The notes under the pieces were generated by a model. It saw only the letters and a program-made list of their open reading frames with translations. It did no database searches and was not told the origin of the DNA. A stretch of 64,000 nucleotides of DNA from Calycina herbarum (taxonomy: Eukaryota > Ascomycota > Leotiomycetes > Helotiales > Pezizellaceae): positions 1 to 64,000 of the forward strand of contig LLEY01000079.1 in the NCBI GenBank assembly GCA_001414485.1, given 5' to 3'. Below, piece by piece: positions 1 through 11,540 of the stretch (position 1 is the first letter of the stretch; every line of letters begins with the position of its first letter). A program made the translations under genes and the position numbers.

Positions 1-2138
1 GACTCCTACTTTTCCCTTCCCGAAGAAACTCGTCTTCTTGATCCCTGGGACGTTCCCTATAGGCCTAGATACTTGGCATGATTCCATTCGTCCTCTAGTT
101 GTCTAGTTGTTTCAAACATCGTGAAGATTCCAGACAGCTTTGTTGCCAAAACAATGGAGATATGCTTCATCATGTGATACCCACTTAGGACTCGGTAAGT
201 GTTTTTATTTTCCCTTCTTGATGCCACCACGGGAAACGAATGGAATAAGGGGTTGCTGTATTCCTGGCGAATATGATAATGTGAAGATGAATGATATTTG
301 TGTCTCTGTCGGGTCTTATCAGCCAGCTTTAATTTCACTTTTGACATCGTGATCGATTTCGACAATGCCAGTGGGCCATGTAAGGCTATTCTGGATTGTC
401 CCTCTCTTTGAACTTGTTCATTCTTGTCGAATGATTTTATATTATCTCCATCTATTACTCTCATGACCAGAGTTATATATAATATTTATTATTCTGAAAG
501 TGTAAGATCCATAGCCATTGTTCTCGCGCATTTCTTCTCTTATTACTGATTATAACTACAACAATTACAAAATGACTTTCAGGAGAATTCAGAAATCAGT
601 CATCTGATTCTCCAAAGTCTTGTTATATAATACTTTCAATTTCTCTAGCCTGTCTCCTAAAAGCTCGGAGTCATATAGCCGAGGCACCAAATCTCAATAT
701 TTTAAATAGAGCACATCATGTTAAATCAAGGCAAGTCCAGGCTGAGCTTCACTATTGTCGCAACTCGGGCAAAACCGACCAGTTTTTTGATGTTGTGTAG
801 GGGTTAGGGAAGTATATTTGAGTAGCTCATCGAAGAGAATACCGATATTAATTTCTTGTAGCTATCGAGAAAGGGTTAAAGCAAACAACTACAGAGCAAA
901 CAGATTGGAGAAATTCTGCTGGGGAACAAGGAGTGCAAAAACCGTGGCAGATTCCCTTCAGCAGTGCCAAAGAGTGCAGTGTGTTGGGTTGTTGCGGTCG
1001 TTCCTTCCCCAGATGACGAGGCACCTGCGGTATTTCAAGACTTCGATGCGCCATTCATTCCAACCTCAACCATAACACCTCAACACAACACCATGACATC
1101 AGGATTCTACAACACCACTACCCGCATCCTCATATTCCCCCTCCTTAAGTGTTTCCCGTATCTACCACCATGACCTACAATCACCAAAACGGTATGTCTT
1201 CAACATGACCCACGATCTAGGGAAGATTCCAATACTAATTCTGTCGCAGTCGCTCAACAGGAGCAGCAACACAATACCAGCGCGCCACCCTCGTCGTCGC
1301 AGCAACCCCTATCTTCTCAACCTTGATCGGTTCCTCCTCAACAATTAAACAACCCCGCCATTCCCCCCTAGGCCTTAGCCTCGACTATAACCCTAGCCCC
1401 CCAAATATCCACCAGTCCAGTCAATCTTTCAGCTGCCCCCTCTTCCTTGCGCTCCATTCTTAACCTCCTACCCGAGTATCTTCAAAATCTTACTGAAGAC
1501 CAAATTCGTTTGCTTGAAGGGTGGACCAAACCTACCCAAACCCGTTTTCCAGTTTGCGAAACTTGAATCTGATATATCACAAAAATTTGACAAAACAACC
1601 AAAAGTGGGAGAAGAAATGTAGGAAGATTTCTCTATCTACGTGTTGTGCCTAGATTAGTAAGTACCTATTAGTGGACAATTTTCGGCCGACACATGATTT
1701 ACACCCAGAAAATCTTAAACAGCGTAATCTAGTTCACCAATAGTATCATACAGCTCGTAGACCTAAAATTAGGCACACAAAGCTGTCTAAAATCTTTGCG
1801 TGATCTTTGTGTTTCCAAGAATCCAGGTTACCAATTATTGAAATCAATAGTCACCAAGTTACTACTTGCAAATAATAAATCAGATGTACGCAAGTCAATT
1901 TACGTTGTTGGTTATTGTATTGAAGAACACAGGCTACCACCGCTAAACCCCATCAAGCACAAAAATCCAAAACGATGTTCGCTAAAAGCCTACACTTCTT
2001 TCTTCCAAACAGTTCACGGTGTTGATGACGAAAGTCTCAGAGTCTCGGTACAGCCAAGTTTCCAACTATATTCTATGTGAGCAGGCATTGCTTGATTTTT
2101 CATTCAGAAACTTGCGTTTTAGCTAGGTGGAAGATCTC
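1..2138. other. Gene-poor left edge, no confident gene
   Basis: I see no convincing gene here. A minus-strand reading frame at 57-464 has no recognisable domain or signal peptide. Between about 1172 and 1565 on the plus strand there is a Q/P-rich stretch followed by a peptide-like stretch (residues SLRSILNLLPEYL) interrupted by stops, which may be the relic of a degraded gene. The rest is AT-rich, with stops in every frame. Confidence 0.3.
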
Positions 2139-2356
2139 TCAGTAAAAGTCTCCAACCGGCTCCGTGGCCGTGCTGTAAATCTCGTTGACATCGATAGGTG
2201 GTGCTGCCATTTTCTCTGCGAAAGCATAAGTTGTCTAGTTTCCTTTCACAATGTGGGGTTTGGGCTCGTATAATATTTACCGTAGACGGGAGCTGGAGCA
2301 GCTATGGTGCAGGTTGCTACCCCAAAGCACAAAACTGCAAAGACTTTAAGTTGCAT
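2139..2356 (-). CDS. Small secreted peptide, candidate RiPP precursor 1
   Basis: Not recognised as a named gene. ATG at 2356, exon 1 2281-2356, intron 2216-2280 (GTAAAT..TTTCGCAG, phase 1), exon 2 2139-2215, stop TGA at 2139. The product is 50 residues. It starts MQLKVFAVLCFGVA, a clear signal peptide with a likely cleavage after the CTIAAP stretch, and the mature part of about 28 residues is acidic and aromatic, ending GDFY. A TATATAG box lies about 105 bp upstream. The nearest neighbour, 0.7 kb away on the same strand, is a UstYa-type gene, and a P450 follows. Dikaritin precursors are short secreted peptides whose Tyr-containing cores are cyclised by UstYa enzymes. Unlike ustiloxin-type precursors, this one has no repeated core and no Lys-Arg Kex2 sites. 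The precursor role is inference from context; a small secreted effector is the alternative. Confidence 0.55.
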
Positions 2357-3083
2357 CTTTAAGGCGGTTGGTGAACGAGGAATTTATAGAATGAAGTGTT
2401 TTTGTACGGAGGTGAAATCTCTTGTTCGACATATTCCAGAATAGCTGCTCGGGGCTACCTATATAGCTTTACAATTGCTTTGGACTCGTTCCTTTCCTTT
2501 TTACCCGTCGGTGGCGTGCTCCCGGATTCCTACCGAATCAATCTTCTGCCCTGGTTTGTACGTGGTACAAGAATTAGACGCTGGGGGAGTAAGTTCACAG
2601 CACAAGGCAGAGTCCACACAGCCCGGTTGCTGCTACTTGCAGCTAGGTCCCCCTGTTTCACTAATGGCAATCATTTACCTTTTTCGATGGCCGGTTTTTT
2701 CAGGGGGTCTCGCTCGCCACTTATGTGCAGTCTTAAGTGGCATTGGAAGAGTCACAGCTATATATGTTGGTGGCACAAACCGTCACATTCAAAAAGTGCT
2801 CGTATACCAAATACGTCTTGCAGAATGCAATCGAGCTAAGAAAACCGGTTTAAGCGCAACTAGGTCCCCGGGAAGTAGATTAAATGATTCCCTGGGGGGA
2901 AATAGCAAGGTCAGTGGAGGCACTGAAGGGAATTAAAGTCTTTCTCTCGAGCCAAATAGCTTTTCACAGAGTTGATTCCATTGCAACATTTTGATACAGG
3001 CGAGTATATCACACTGAAAACACAAACTTCCATCCGAACTCTATCTTAGATTCTGAGGTTTGACCTTTCTTAATAACTGCCCA
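2357..3083. other. Upstream region of the small peptide gene
   Basis: Promoter side of the peptide gene at 2139-2356. A CTATATAGC box lies at about 2459-2468. The decamer CTAGGTCCCC occurs twice, near 2644 and 2861. Two overlapping plus-strand frames of about 150 codons (2396-2936) lack any recognisable domain and overlap the promoter, so I do not call them genes. Confidence 0.3.
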
Positions 3084-3787
3084 TTAGGGTAGCCCGTCTG
3101 TACCATTGTCACAATGCCCAAAATGCTCAATAAGAGGAATCAGTTCCACCGAATCTTTGTAACACGCAGTATTTTCCGTTGCCCAGTCTCGAAGTGCATT
3201 CCAGTCCTTGCATTTGCGGAGTTGGCCATCGCCCGCTGTAAAATCCCCGAAGCTATATAAAGGAGTGTTGTCGGCATTGCATTGAATAGACTGAAATTGA
3301 TTTTAGAGTGGGGTACACAACATTGGGAAACGTACTGTATTTCTTACCTGTCGAAGAAAGTCAAAGCAATGTCCTGCGTGAGGGGGATTGTATGTGTATG
3401 GCTGTCTCTTGACTGCCTCCCAGAAGGTCTGCCGAATAATCTTCTATTCCTCTTTAGTATTTGCAGAAAATTCAGCACAGAAATGGTGTGACAGACAACG
3501 CAATGGAGCTGATGATATGCTTCGAGGAGGTATATGTTCTTGCTGTCATCTGTAGGCAGATGCATCGAGTCGGGCCAATTTTGTTGTTTAGACCACCGGC
3601 GGTCTACCGCAACCAAGCCATGTGAAGGTTGGATGGCATCCCAAAGTGAATCAACTTCCGTATCATTCTTACCACTATATTTTGTCCACCATGTAAAGCT
3701 TTTGTAGTTTGTTGGGAGATCTTCGGTGATAGCTGGCAATTTCTTTAGCGTTTGCTTGTATCTAAACTCTTGTAGACATATTACCAA
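3084..3787 (-). CDS. UstYa-type (DUF3328) oxidase/cyclase A, 5' end unresolved
   Basis: A member of the UstYa/DUF3328 family, small membrane-anchored proteins that oxidise or cyclise peptides in dikaritin pathways. The first signature (YHQLHC) ends exon 1 near 3503. A short intron follows, then the second signature HCFDFLRQ, an intron at about 3300-3354, and a last exon starting SIQCNADNTP and closing at the TAA at 3084-3086. The Cys-Lys-Asp-Trp-Asn motif (KCKDWNAL) near the C terminus is typical. The open frame runs up to 3787 without an ATG and without the usual N-terminal membrane helix. A missing upstream exon is likely within 3790-4100, where a short hydrophobic stretch (LALLIGTVISVIL) can be read. 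The gene sits between the small peptide gene and the P450, facing away from the P450. Confidence 0.75.
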
Positions 3788-4640
3788 AACTAGAAGGCAC
3801 TATCGTACTTTCTCTGTTCTCTGAATGGGAGGCGAGAAGCTTATTGCAATGCTGCACTTCAGAGGGCAAGAGTAAAAGACTTGAATTCCATGCCTTGCTC
3901 TACAAGAGCAGAAGGCACATTTATATACAACTTTGCAGTAGTAATTGCCGCATCTATTTACCGGAAAACTCTTCCTCGGCATGCCCGACGGGCATACCGA
4001 TATCTCCTTAAGTGGCTTAATATAACAGATATCACCGTACCTATCAACAAAGCTAAATGACGGGCATAAGTAAAGTGACATTCGAGACAATGAGGGATAA
4101 AAGCAGCCTGCTCCATTTTCGCTTTTTTTCTATCGTTGATCCATCGTGTAATGGCGGGTCTTGCTCAAGAGGTGTGTATGCCGTCATTTTTCACACTGTA
4201 TAGCAAAGTGTAGTGAACTGAAAATCAAAAAAAAACTTTTTACGCCGAGTAGAAGACTGCATGGCCATGAGCATAAAGCACCGGTTCATTCCCAGGGTGG
4301 CCGTCAACATCAGTTGCTGGTGTACTTATTTTGTAAGGCATATTAAACAGGGAACAGGGAACAAACAAATCACATGCATTTGTACCACAAAACGCATTTC
4401 ATTCGGACCGCAGGATAATTTAACCGGTCAGCTGCATAATTGAGGCTGACGGTAGTTGGTATATTTGTTGGTGTAGGGCTGTACCTAGGATTACGCCTGC
4501 ATTGCAACCAAAATCAATTTCACCTCGGCGGCTAATACCAAGCACCAATGGCAATCGGATCTTAATCATTACTTGAGTCGTTGACTGAGGGTTTTTCCTT
4601 CCCCCCTTTGCGATACCGAACGTTCCAAAAACACAAAATC
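3788..4640. other. Divergent intergenic region UstYa A / P450
   Basis: Probably contains the missing 5' exon of the UstYa gene, the 23-bp palindrome at 3977-3999 and the promoter of the P450. The 12-mer ATTCCCAGGGTG at 4288-4299 recurs at 10163-10174, upstream of another UstYa gene. No further gene is visible. Confidence 0.35.
3977..3999. promoter_or_regulatory. 23-bp palindrome in a divergent promoter
   Basis: CGGCATGCCCGACGGGCATACCG is a near-perfect inverted repeat. Its 15-bp core ATGCCCG-A-CGGGCAT is perfect, and CGG/CCG triplets sit at both ends. It lies between the UstYa gene (minus) and the P450 (plus). CGG..CCG pairs are typical binding sites for fungal Zn2Cys6 regulators, so a cluster-specific operator is plausible. 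It might also fall in an upstream exon or 5' leader of the UstYa gene. Confidence 0.4.
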
Positions 4641-6295
4641 ATGAAACACACTACACTTGTTGTTCTTCTTGCGACTGGCGCATTCTTTCTGGTGTTGGTT
4701 TACAAGACTATCCGCACACGATTGCTTATTTCTTATACTGAACGACAGAATGGGTGTTCGACACCCAAACGATATCCCCATAAGGACCCGGTCTTAGGGC
4801 TTGATTTTTTCTTTATGATGGGAATGGCTATGAGAACAGGTAAAATGTTGGAGGTGAATCAAACTCTGTTTGACGCCTACGGAAAAACATTCCAAGCCAA
4901 TTCTTGGGGAACGACAGTCACCAACACTTGTGATCCAAGAAACATACAGACAGTTCTTGCCTTGTCTTTCAAAAACTTTGGCAAAGTCAAGATGAAGCCC
5001 GAGAAACCAGGAGGTTCACTTATGGCACAAGGAATTTTCACAGCCGATGGTGCAATCTGGCAACGAAGTCGGGCCCTTATAAGACCCACCTTTGCGAGAT
5101 CCGAAATATCAAACTTTGACTCTTTGGATAAGCATGTCAGCAGGTTTTTGGAATTGATCCCGAGAGATGGCTCGAATGTAGACTTACAGCCGTTGTTAAA
5201 GCGCCTGGTATGATATCTTTCCCTTTCAGTATTTGTTTCTGGCACTTACTGACCACATTCTTTTCTCTCCGCAGTTTCTTGATACTTCTACGGAGTTTCT
5301 GTTTGGAAAATCTGTAGAGTCACAATCGACAGAGACACCATTTGATTCGAAAGAATTTTTGAAGTCCTTCGACATCTCTATGCGTGGCCTTGCAGCCCGA
5401 ATGATGCTCGGCAAGCTCAAATTCATTCGGGGGCGAGATGCCGAGTGGAAACGAGCAATCAAGAAAGTACATAATTATATCGATGCACATGTCACAAGAG
5501 TCCTCAGCATTGGAAGCGCTGCGGAGCAGCACAGTCCTGAAAAGACAGTTAGCACACAAAAGCAATATACATTGTTAAACGAAATGGCCAAGGAAACCCA
5601 GGATCCGATAGACTTACGCTATCAACTCCTCCATGTATTCATTCCAGCACATGATGCAACTGGTATTGCGGTTAGTGATATATTTTTTCACTTAGCTCGC
5701 GATTGGAGGTGCTGGAATAAGCTACGAGCAGAGATTCTGGACATGACTCTTTCTCAACCCCTCAGCTTCGAGGTGTTGAAGTCAATGAAGTATCTTCGCT
5801 ATGTTTTCAACGAAAGTATGTCTCAATCCTCCAACTCGCACCTTTTCGATCTATTTATGCTAAGGGGTTCCCGCAGGTCTTCGTCTCCATCCAACGGCTG
5901 GAATAGTTCGAAGAATTTGCCTCCAGGACACTATCCTACCATCGGGGGGTGGTGCTGATGGTCATACCCCAATTTTCATCCAGCGAGGCAGCAATGTTGT
6001 CTTGAATTTTCACGTCTTACATCGAGACAGGTCTTTTTGGGGCGAGGACGCGAATGATTTTCGTCCGGAAAGATGGGAAACAATTCGACCAACCTGGGAG
6101 TACTTGCCTTTTTCTGGTGGACCTCGTATCTGTCCAGCGCAGCAAATGGTCTTTACTGATGCTGCCTACATTATAGTCAGGATGGTACAGACTTTTGTTA
6201 GGATTGAAAACCACGACCAGCTGCCATGGACCGAGCAGTTTCGGATGACAGTAGAAAATAAGAATGGTGTCAAGGTCAAAGTGTTTACCAATTGA
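4641..6295 (+). CDS. Cytochrome P450 monooxygenase, CYP52-like
   Basis: A membrane-anchored heme monooxygenase of 508 residues. Exons are 4641-5207, 5275-5815 and 5877-6295 (phases 0 and 1), giving a length divisible by three. Residues about 5-22 form an N-terminal membrane anchor. The YPHKDP / DPRNIQTVL / GIFTADGAIWQRSRALIRPTF stretches resemble fungal CYP52-type alkane and fatty-acid hydroxylases. The K-helix ESLR starts at Glu369, FRPERW follows, and the heme loop FSGGPRICPA carries the axial Cys455. The I-helix reads AHDAT (314-318) where AGRDT is usual. The ATG at 4641 is chosen because the open frame upstream begins only with TTG. It is flanked by UstYa and peptide genes, so its substrate may be the peptide product or a fatty acyl group attached to it; this is inferred. 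Confidence 0.88.
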
Positions 6296-7400
6296 GGAAC
6301 CGAGGAAAGTGGGATAAAGCAGTAGTAGGAAGTTTACAATTCTCTACGGGGTTTCATGAAAACAATGAGAAGCGACTTTATTATATCTGTGCAGGGCAAT
6401 TTTCGGTAACTTTCTTCATTGTACAACATAGTATGACTTTCTGTAAAAACGAGTTTCAGAGAATCAAGAAACCGAGTTTTTGATACATCTATATCTTCTT
6501 AGACAATATATATTAACCTTACAAGACTATTTGGAATAACAAGATGTCTCTTTACGTCTCTCGTGGAAAAGCTACTATAACGCGTAGAACAACTATAGGC
6601 TGGGCAAATCTTCTGATGCAGATCTTTTCTTGATAGAGGTGCGGTGAAAATTGAACCTATTTTTGACTTAGAATAGAAATTTAGGTAGGGATGCAACTTA
6701 CCACCAGAGAATCCAGGAGTAATTCCAACCGGGTGTTGAGATGAAGGGGCTGTGCGATTTCGTTACCGACTCTGCTGAAGAAAACTTCTGCGATCGGTAT
6801 ACGAATGTGATTTAAACAAATCGGAATCGAGAATGGGTCAAACTTTCTTATCTTCCCGCATATTCTTTGTTGGTTTTAAATTAACGCTACATCGGCGTAT
6901 TTCCAACATATAATCTCAACTGTGACTTCCTTGGACAGAGTGGGCATTGATAAGCAATGCAGCTTTATGTTGTGCAACCAACACGATTTATCCATATTAA
7001 TTAGGTCGTCTACGCAGCCTACAGCGGATCTCTTACAAGGCTTAACTGGTTACGAGTGGAATTGTCCAACCTGTCATCTGTACAGTAGTCGGAAGGTACT
7101 TTACGGAGCTCCCATCCTAGATATGCAGTTGCCCTCGCCACTGCTCACTCGCCCACCCCCCCTCGTAAATATTCACGCAGATCTTTAACTCCACGCTGAA
7201 CACACGAGACGGCGCAGCATTTCTGCAGCAATCCCCTGATGAATAACGTATGATGCTCAGCCAATTATTTTCTTGTCTCTCTACTCAGCGTATTTTCCAC
7301 GTCCACCGTGGATTCACCTGTGGAGAAATCTTCTTTCTAGTATCTGCTTTTTAACAAAACAATTGTCGCAATTATCGCATCATTTTTTTTTCAAGCAGCC
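6296..7400. other. Intergenic region, promoter of the rhodopsin-type gene
   Basis: No gene recognised. Short frames on both strands (for example 6499-6696 minus and 6922-7188 plus) have no domain or signal peptide. A small inverted repeat TCCAC-C-GTGGA lies near 7305, about 90 bp upstream of the next ATG, which is preceded by a poly-T stretch. Confidence 0.3.
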
Positions 7401-8967
7401 ATGGTCGAATCAACAGCAGGTCGCTATACCGGCTTCTTGAGCCATGTCACATTTGCGACCGCAAGCTCTCTGATAGCTTTGAGCGCCAGTATGCTGGCAT
7501 TGGCTACTTGTGCTGTTTCTTTGAGATTCTATGCTCGCCGAGTTCAAAAGGTTCCTTTGTTATTAGACGATTGGCTAACTCTGCCTTCGCTGGTATGTTC
7601 TCTATCTCTTGATTTTGTAAAGTGTCTCAGACTCGCGGCTGACCTTGAAACTTGGCTTAGTTGATGGTAATTGGGATAGCAATCTCCATGATTATAGGTA
7701 AAGAGTAAGCTACTTCACTGATAGAACCATTTCTAAATGAGCCCAGGAGCAAAGGAGCATGGACTTGGCTACAAAACCCCATTTCCGAAGGCCCCTCTCG
7801 ATATCGTAATTCATTCTAAGCCGCATGCGTACATTCTGTCTCAACAGGTGAGGTATTTGATCTCCCACATCAGCTAATTCGGTTCTTTCGCTAATGGTAG
7901 AGCTTCTAGGTCGAGTTTGCATCTCAACTGATGCAAATATGTGCTCTTGGTTGCATCAAACTGAGTATCCTTTTTTTCTATCGCCGTATATTTTGTACTT
8001 CGAAGACAGGTATATTCCACTACCTCACTCTGGCAGGTGTTGTCCTTGTCACTGCATGGCTTATTGCCTTCTTTTTCGCCTTTTTGTTCATATGTGGAAA
8101 AAATATTGATGCTCATTAGGGGAGCATTATCGAGTCTACGACTAAGTGTAATGACTCTCTTTCGATGGAACTTGGACTTGCGATCTCGGACTTTATCATG
8201 GATTGCTTGATTTTGATACTCCCTTTGCCTATTGTAAGAAGGCTATGTCGCTTCGTCATCTCAAATTATGCTAATAGATTATCAAAGTTGTGGAGGCTTC
8301 ATATCAACCTTGGCCGGAAAATCGCGCTCACAGGTGTTTTTATTTTAGGTGCTGTGTAAGTAGGCACTCTAACCGTTATTAAAATTGTGCCTAATAGTCG
8401 ACGGGGCTGTCGCTGCCTCAGCAGCACGTATGGGAATTTTTGTTGCAGCCGTCGACGGTATGTTTTAACTGATCAATTCAGCACGGTTTGACGCTAACTT
8501 ATGTTCAAAAGCTGGATTCCAGCCTGGGATTGACCCGGATGGTTAGTAATCACCCGAATTTTAATCTTTGTATACTAACCTCTATAGTGGATATCGCGGA
8601 CACTTCCTACTGGGTCATGTTTGAATGTGGATTTGCCCTGATCGCGGCGTGTATCCCAACCCTTCGCTTTCTCTTCGGAAAATTCTCACCTGATGCCCTG
8701 CTGAGAAGCATTAGAAGTGTGATTTCAATTAATTCATTGCGCTCGCAGCGATTACATCATACCCAATCCTCTCGATCACAACATGTTAGAATTGGGGATC
8801 AATTCTCTTCATCGGAGGTACAATTTGGCAAACCTGGAGATGCGAGCACTGAAACAAATGCTTTTGCACTAGGGGACTTGGAGGCCCAAAGGGAGGGAAT
8901 GGGAAATGGACTTGTCCCTGATGGAAAAATACTTGTCCAGAAGAGGTTTGAGCAGACTCCTATGTAG
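7401..8967 (+). pseudogene. Rhodopsin-type integral membrane protein with an in-frame TAG
   Basis: Belongs to the large fungal family of seven-helix rhodopsin-domain membrane proteins (often called integral membrane protein). The ATG at 7401 is followed by LRFYARR and LLLDDWLTLPSL, then several short exons. The block FEFASQL-type..GCIKLSILFFYRRIFC, starting at 7910, leads into two helices. In the same frame the codon at 8117-8119 is TAG, where the family normally has Trp (residues DAH-stop-GSIIESTTKC). The frame then continues intact through ELGLAISDFIMDCLILILPLPI and, after further introns, to SYWVMFECGFALIAACIPTLRFLF and a polar tail ending at 8967. No intron can be drawn that removes the stop. 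TGG to TAG is the change RIP makes. The gene is otherwise well preserved, so it is a recent pseudogene, a sequencing error or a readthrough case. Confidence 0.7.
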
Positions 8968-9132
8968 GTGTGTTAGAGGACTGTTTTGTAGCTTGCCATA
9001 CAGACCCAGAAATAGCTAAAGGAAGAGGTGACCATTCCACAATCTATTATGAATAAACAAATTATCCACGAGTCAGAGATTCTTACCCTATGATCGTTTT
9101 AATTGTTTATATAAAAGTATCTTCGCAACAGC

Positions 9133-9918
9133 TCAGTTTAACCGACCCAGTTCCTCGGACTCCACCTTCTCTTCGGCCGACCACTTGATTGTCCAGTCCA
9201 AAAGTTGCCCCCAATTCTTGCATTCATGGACAGCCCCAAAGCTCTCTACATTCTTTGTATGGGGAACTTTCACCTCAATACTTGTATCAGCTGTACACAT
9301 CACGCCTTGACGTAGCAACTCGATACAATGCAAAATGTGAGGTGGTAATACCATTCCTGGGACAGAGCTCAACTTCCTTCCTTCCATCGCAGCATCGTGA
9401 AAGATCCAATACCCTTGACGTAAGCTATCCTAGAGTAAACTTAGCCAAAGATTCAATTTTTATACCCAGAGAGTATGCATTACTACACAATGAAGCTGGT
9501 GATATGCGGTGAAAGTGGAAATTTCAGGTGCAATCTTTGGATGACTGAAAAACAATTCCTGGGGGAAAAGATTTGCCCAGGCAGCATTCGTTTCGTTTGA
9601 AGGCCCTGAGGGAAAACGTTCCTCATACTCAAAAGTTGTCAATGTGCGATCGACTGAAATTCAGGAGTTAGTATTGTAGCAGGCAGTGCAATGGGTTTAC
9701 TCACGTTGTAGACCTGGTTTGCGGCTTGCCGATGATGCCTTCCCCGCGGAAAAACACACGAGTCCAAGAAAACCACTCCATAACAGCAAACACAGAAACA
9801 TAAGCAGAAAATGTAGGTTCGAAAACGAGATTCTACTCAATTTTTGTGGGTTGTAATCTTCGCTCTCGATTGTTGAGTAAGGGTGGTGGGATCTCCACAT
9901 CAGCAACCTTGGGGGCAT
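9133..9918 (-). CDS. UstYa-type (DUF3328) oxidase/cyclase B
   Basis: Complete three-exon model: 9705-9918, 9484-9653 and 9133-9429, 226 residues with consistent phases. An N-terminal cytosolic tail is followed by a membrane helix (LHFLLMFLCLLLWSGFLGLV). The first signature is YHQLHCV at the end of exon 2. Exon 3 begins DSLRQGYWIFHDAA and carries the second signature HCIELLRQGVMCTAD. A C-terminal ECKNWGQLLDW matches the conserved Cys-Lys-x-Trp element. The ATG at 9918 is preferred, since the longer frame upstream starts only at TTG. The 12-mer ATTCCCAGGGTG lies 245 bp upstream at 10163-10174. A role in modifying a peptide of this cluster is inferred from family and context. Confidence 0.85.
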
Positions 9919-11387
9919 GCTGCAGTAGAACAATTTTTTTTTGGAAATTGCTTGTGTTCAAAGGCATCTGTGAGGACATAAAATAGCAAGTCTGAAAGTA
10001 GTAAGGGTGTTGGTTGAAGAATTTCTACCTAGACTAGATTGAGGGGGATAGTTACACAGCATGAATCAGCGGCTGCACCTCGTAAGCCACTCTGGAATAA
10101 CCCCACTGAGGTAATTTAAGTAACAATCGTGTAACAATCCAATCATATAATTCCCAGGAGGTATTCCCAGGGTGCCCGCGTAAATGTAACCCTCCCTTCG
10201 CCCCCCTTCAGCTTGTGTCACAAAGTCATTCCCATATTTTGGAAGAAAGTTCCCATTGTCCTCTCGATAGCGTCAAAATATTTAGAGCACGAGTGACTGA
10301 GCTAGAGTACAAGCTGTTGGTCAGATATACCGTTAGCATTGGGGTAGCTAGCAACTCTTCCAGTTTGCGTTCTTTCCTTTTGGGTCGCGCGGGGGCAAGT
10401 CAGCAAAGCAAATTAATACCTTGGGAAAAGGTCCACAGCATATCTTACTACATTAATATACAGACCTGTGTTTAGAGAAGAATCGTCTTTCGCCAGTTTG
10501 CTATCACGAAGGTCATATTGCATCGTGGTATGCCGGAGCTCAACACTGTTCAGCAATACCAACATATACCAGGCACTAATGGTGTGGCAGAACAAATTCG
10601 ATAAGAGTACCATGTGAGCAAGGAAAGCATGTATATTATATTTGCATCATCACCAGCAACGCAAGTTGGAGGCAGGCGATGACAACCCTGGATATGATGA
10701 TATTCTTCATGATGACGAGGTTCCTCAGGAGGCTGAGGGGGATGAAGACTTAGCGTATCAAATTCCTCCCACGTCCCCTAGAACCACCCTCTTCTCGAGT
10801 TTTCATTCACCACAAAGTCCTCAGAGAAGCATATATCCCCAAAGAAGGTTCCGGTTCTTGCGAGAGGTATTACAAGCGTAGGTGCTTAAGGTTCATCTTG
10901 ATATTGACCAGCTGCGCATAAAGATCGTTTTCATGTCTATAACGGACCCTACTTTCGATTTTGCTCCTGAGGAGCTTCCGTTCTTACTTTTGTCCAGATG
11001 AACCATGTTTTTGTTTTATGAGAGATGCTTCAGCTCCGGAAATTCTAGCCATGCTTCCCGAAGGATTCACACCTTTAGTTTTGCCCATAGGGGGAGCTCC
11101 TCGGATCTCGTGTTTCTGAGTTCTTCCCAACACATTGCTCAATGTACCTAACAATTCTTCTTGATTTAACCTCGCTAGTTCGTCTTTCAAGTTATTCTCT
11201 CTGATGAAGTTCTTCCGGTGTAAAAGATAACTAGCTTTTCTGTCAATACTTAAATAAAACAATTTTTCGTGTAGCAGTAAGCCAACATGATATTTTCTCT
11301 TTTAAAAGCTAGTTAAGATTCAGCAAAAGGGTTCTCGGTGTATCGAGGGTATTTTTAGCACGCCCCTTGTTTTTATACATTAGCCGA
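9919..11387. other. Gene-poor spacer with eroded frames
   Basis: Holds the promoter of the UstYa gene ending at 9918. A plus-strand frame at 10642-10881 encodes an acidic, proline-rich peptide with no recognisable domain, and a minus-strand frame at 10984-11262 is likewise unidentified. Both look like remnants rather than working genes. Confidence 0.25.
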
Positions 11388-11540
11388 GATTCGCGCGCAC
11401 TGCTCACCACACAATTACTACACAACCTGTCGATAAGTTTAGCCTTACTACATGTTTCTACTTCACATATGATGTTTTTACCAAGTGAGGGTGTCATTTG
11501 GAATGCGCTACCAGGATTGGATCAGATAAATTGGAGCGAA
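11388..11540 (+). repeat. Diverged dispersed repeat, copy 1
   Basis: Contains ACACAATTACTACACAACC, then GTCGATAAGTTTAG and, about 100 bp on, GGAATGCGCTA. The same order of elements occurs in three further copies between 11.7 and 14.35 kb. It is the most diverged of the four. Confidence 0.35.

Noticed and set aside
57..464. 135-codon minus-strand frame at the left edge as a partial gene
   Set aside because: Starts and stops within the window, has no recognisable motif, and parallel frames look equally protein-like.
2396..2936. Two overlapping plus-strand frames of 147 and 153 codons
   Set aside because: No domain, no splice context and they cover the promoter of the minus-strand peptide gene.
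3800..4090. 96-codon Cys-rich minus-strand frame taken as a possible small secreted protein
   Set aside because: No signal peptide; the region more likely holds the 5' exon and promoter of UstYa A.
6499..6696. Minus-strand 65-codon frame considered as a third precursor peptide
   Set aside because: No hydrophobic leader, and no intron giving the MQL-type layout.
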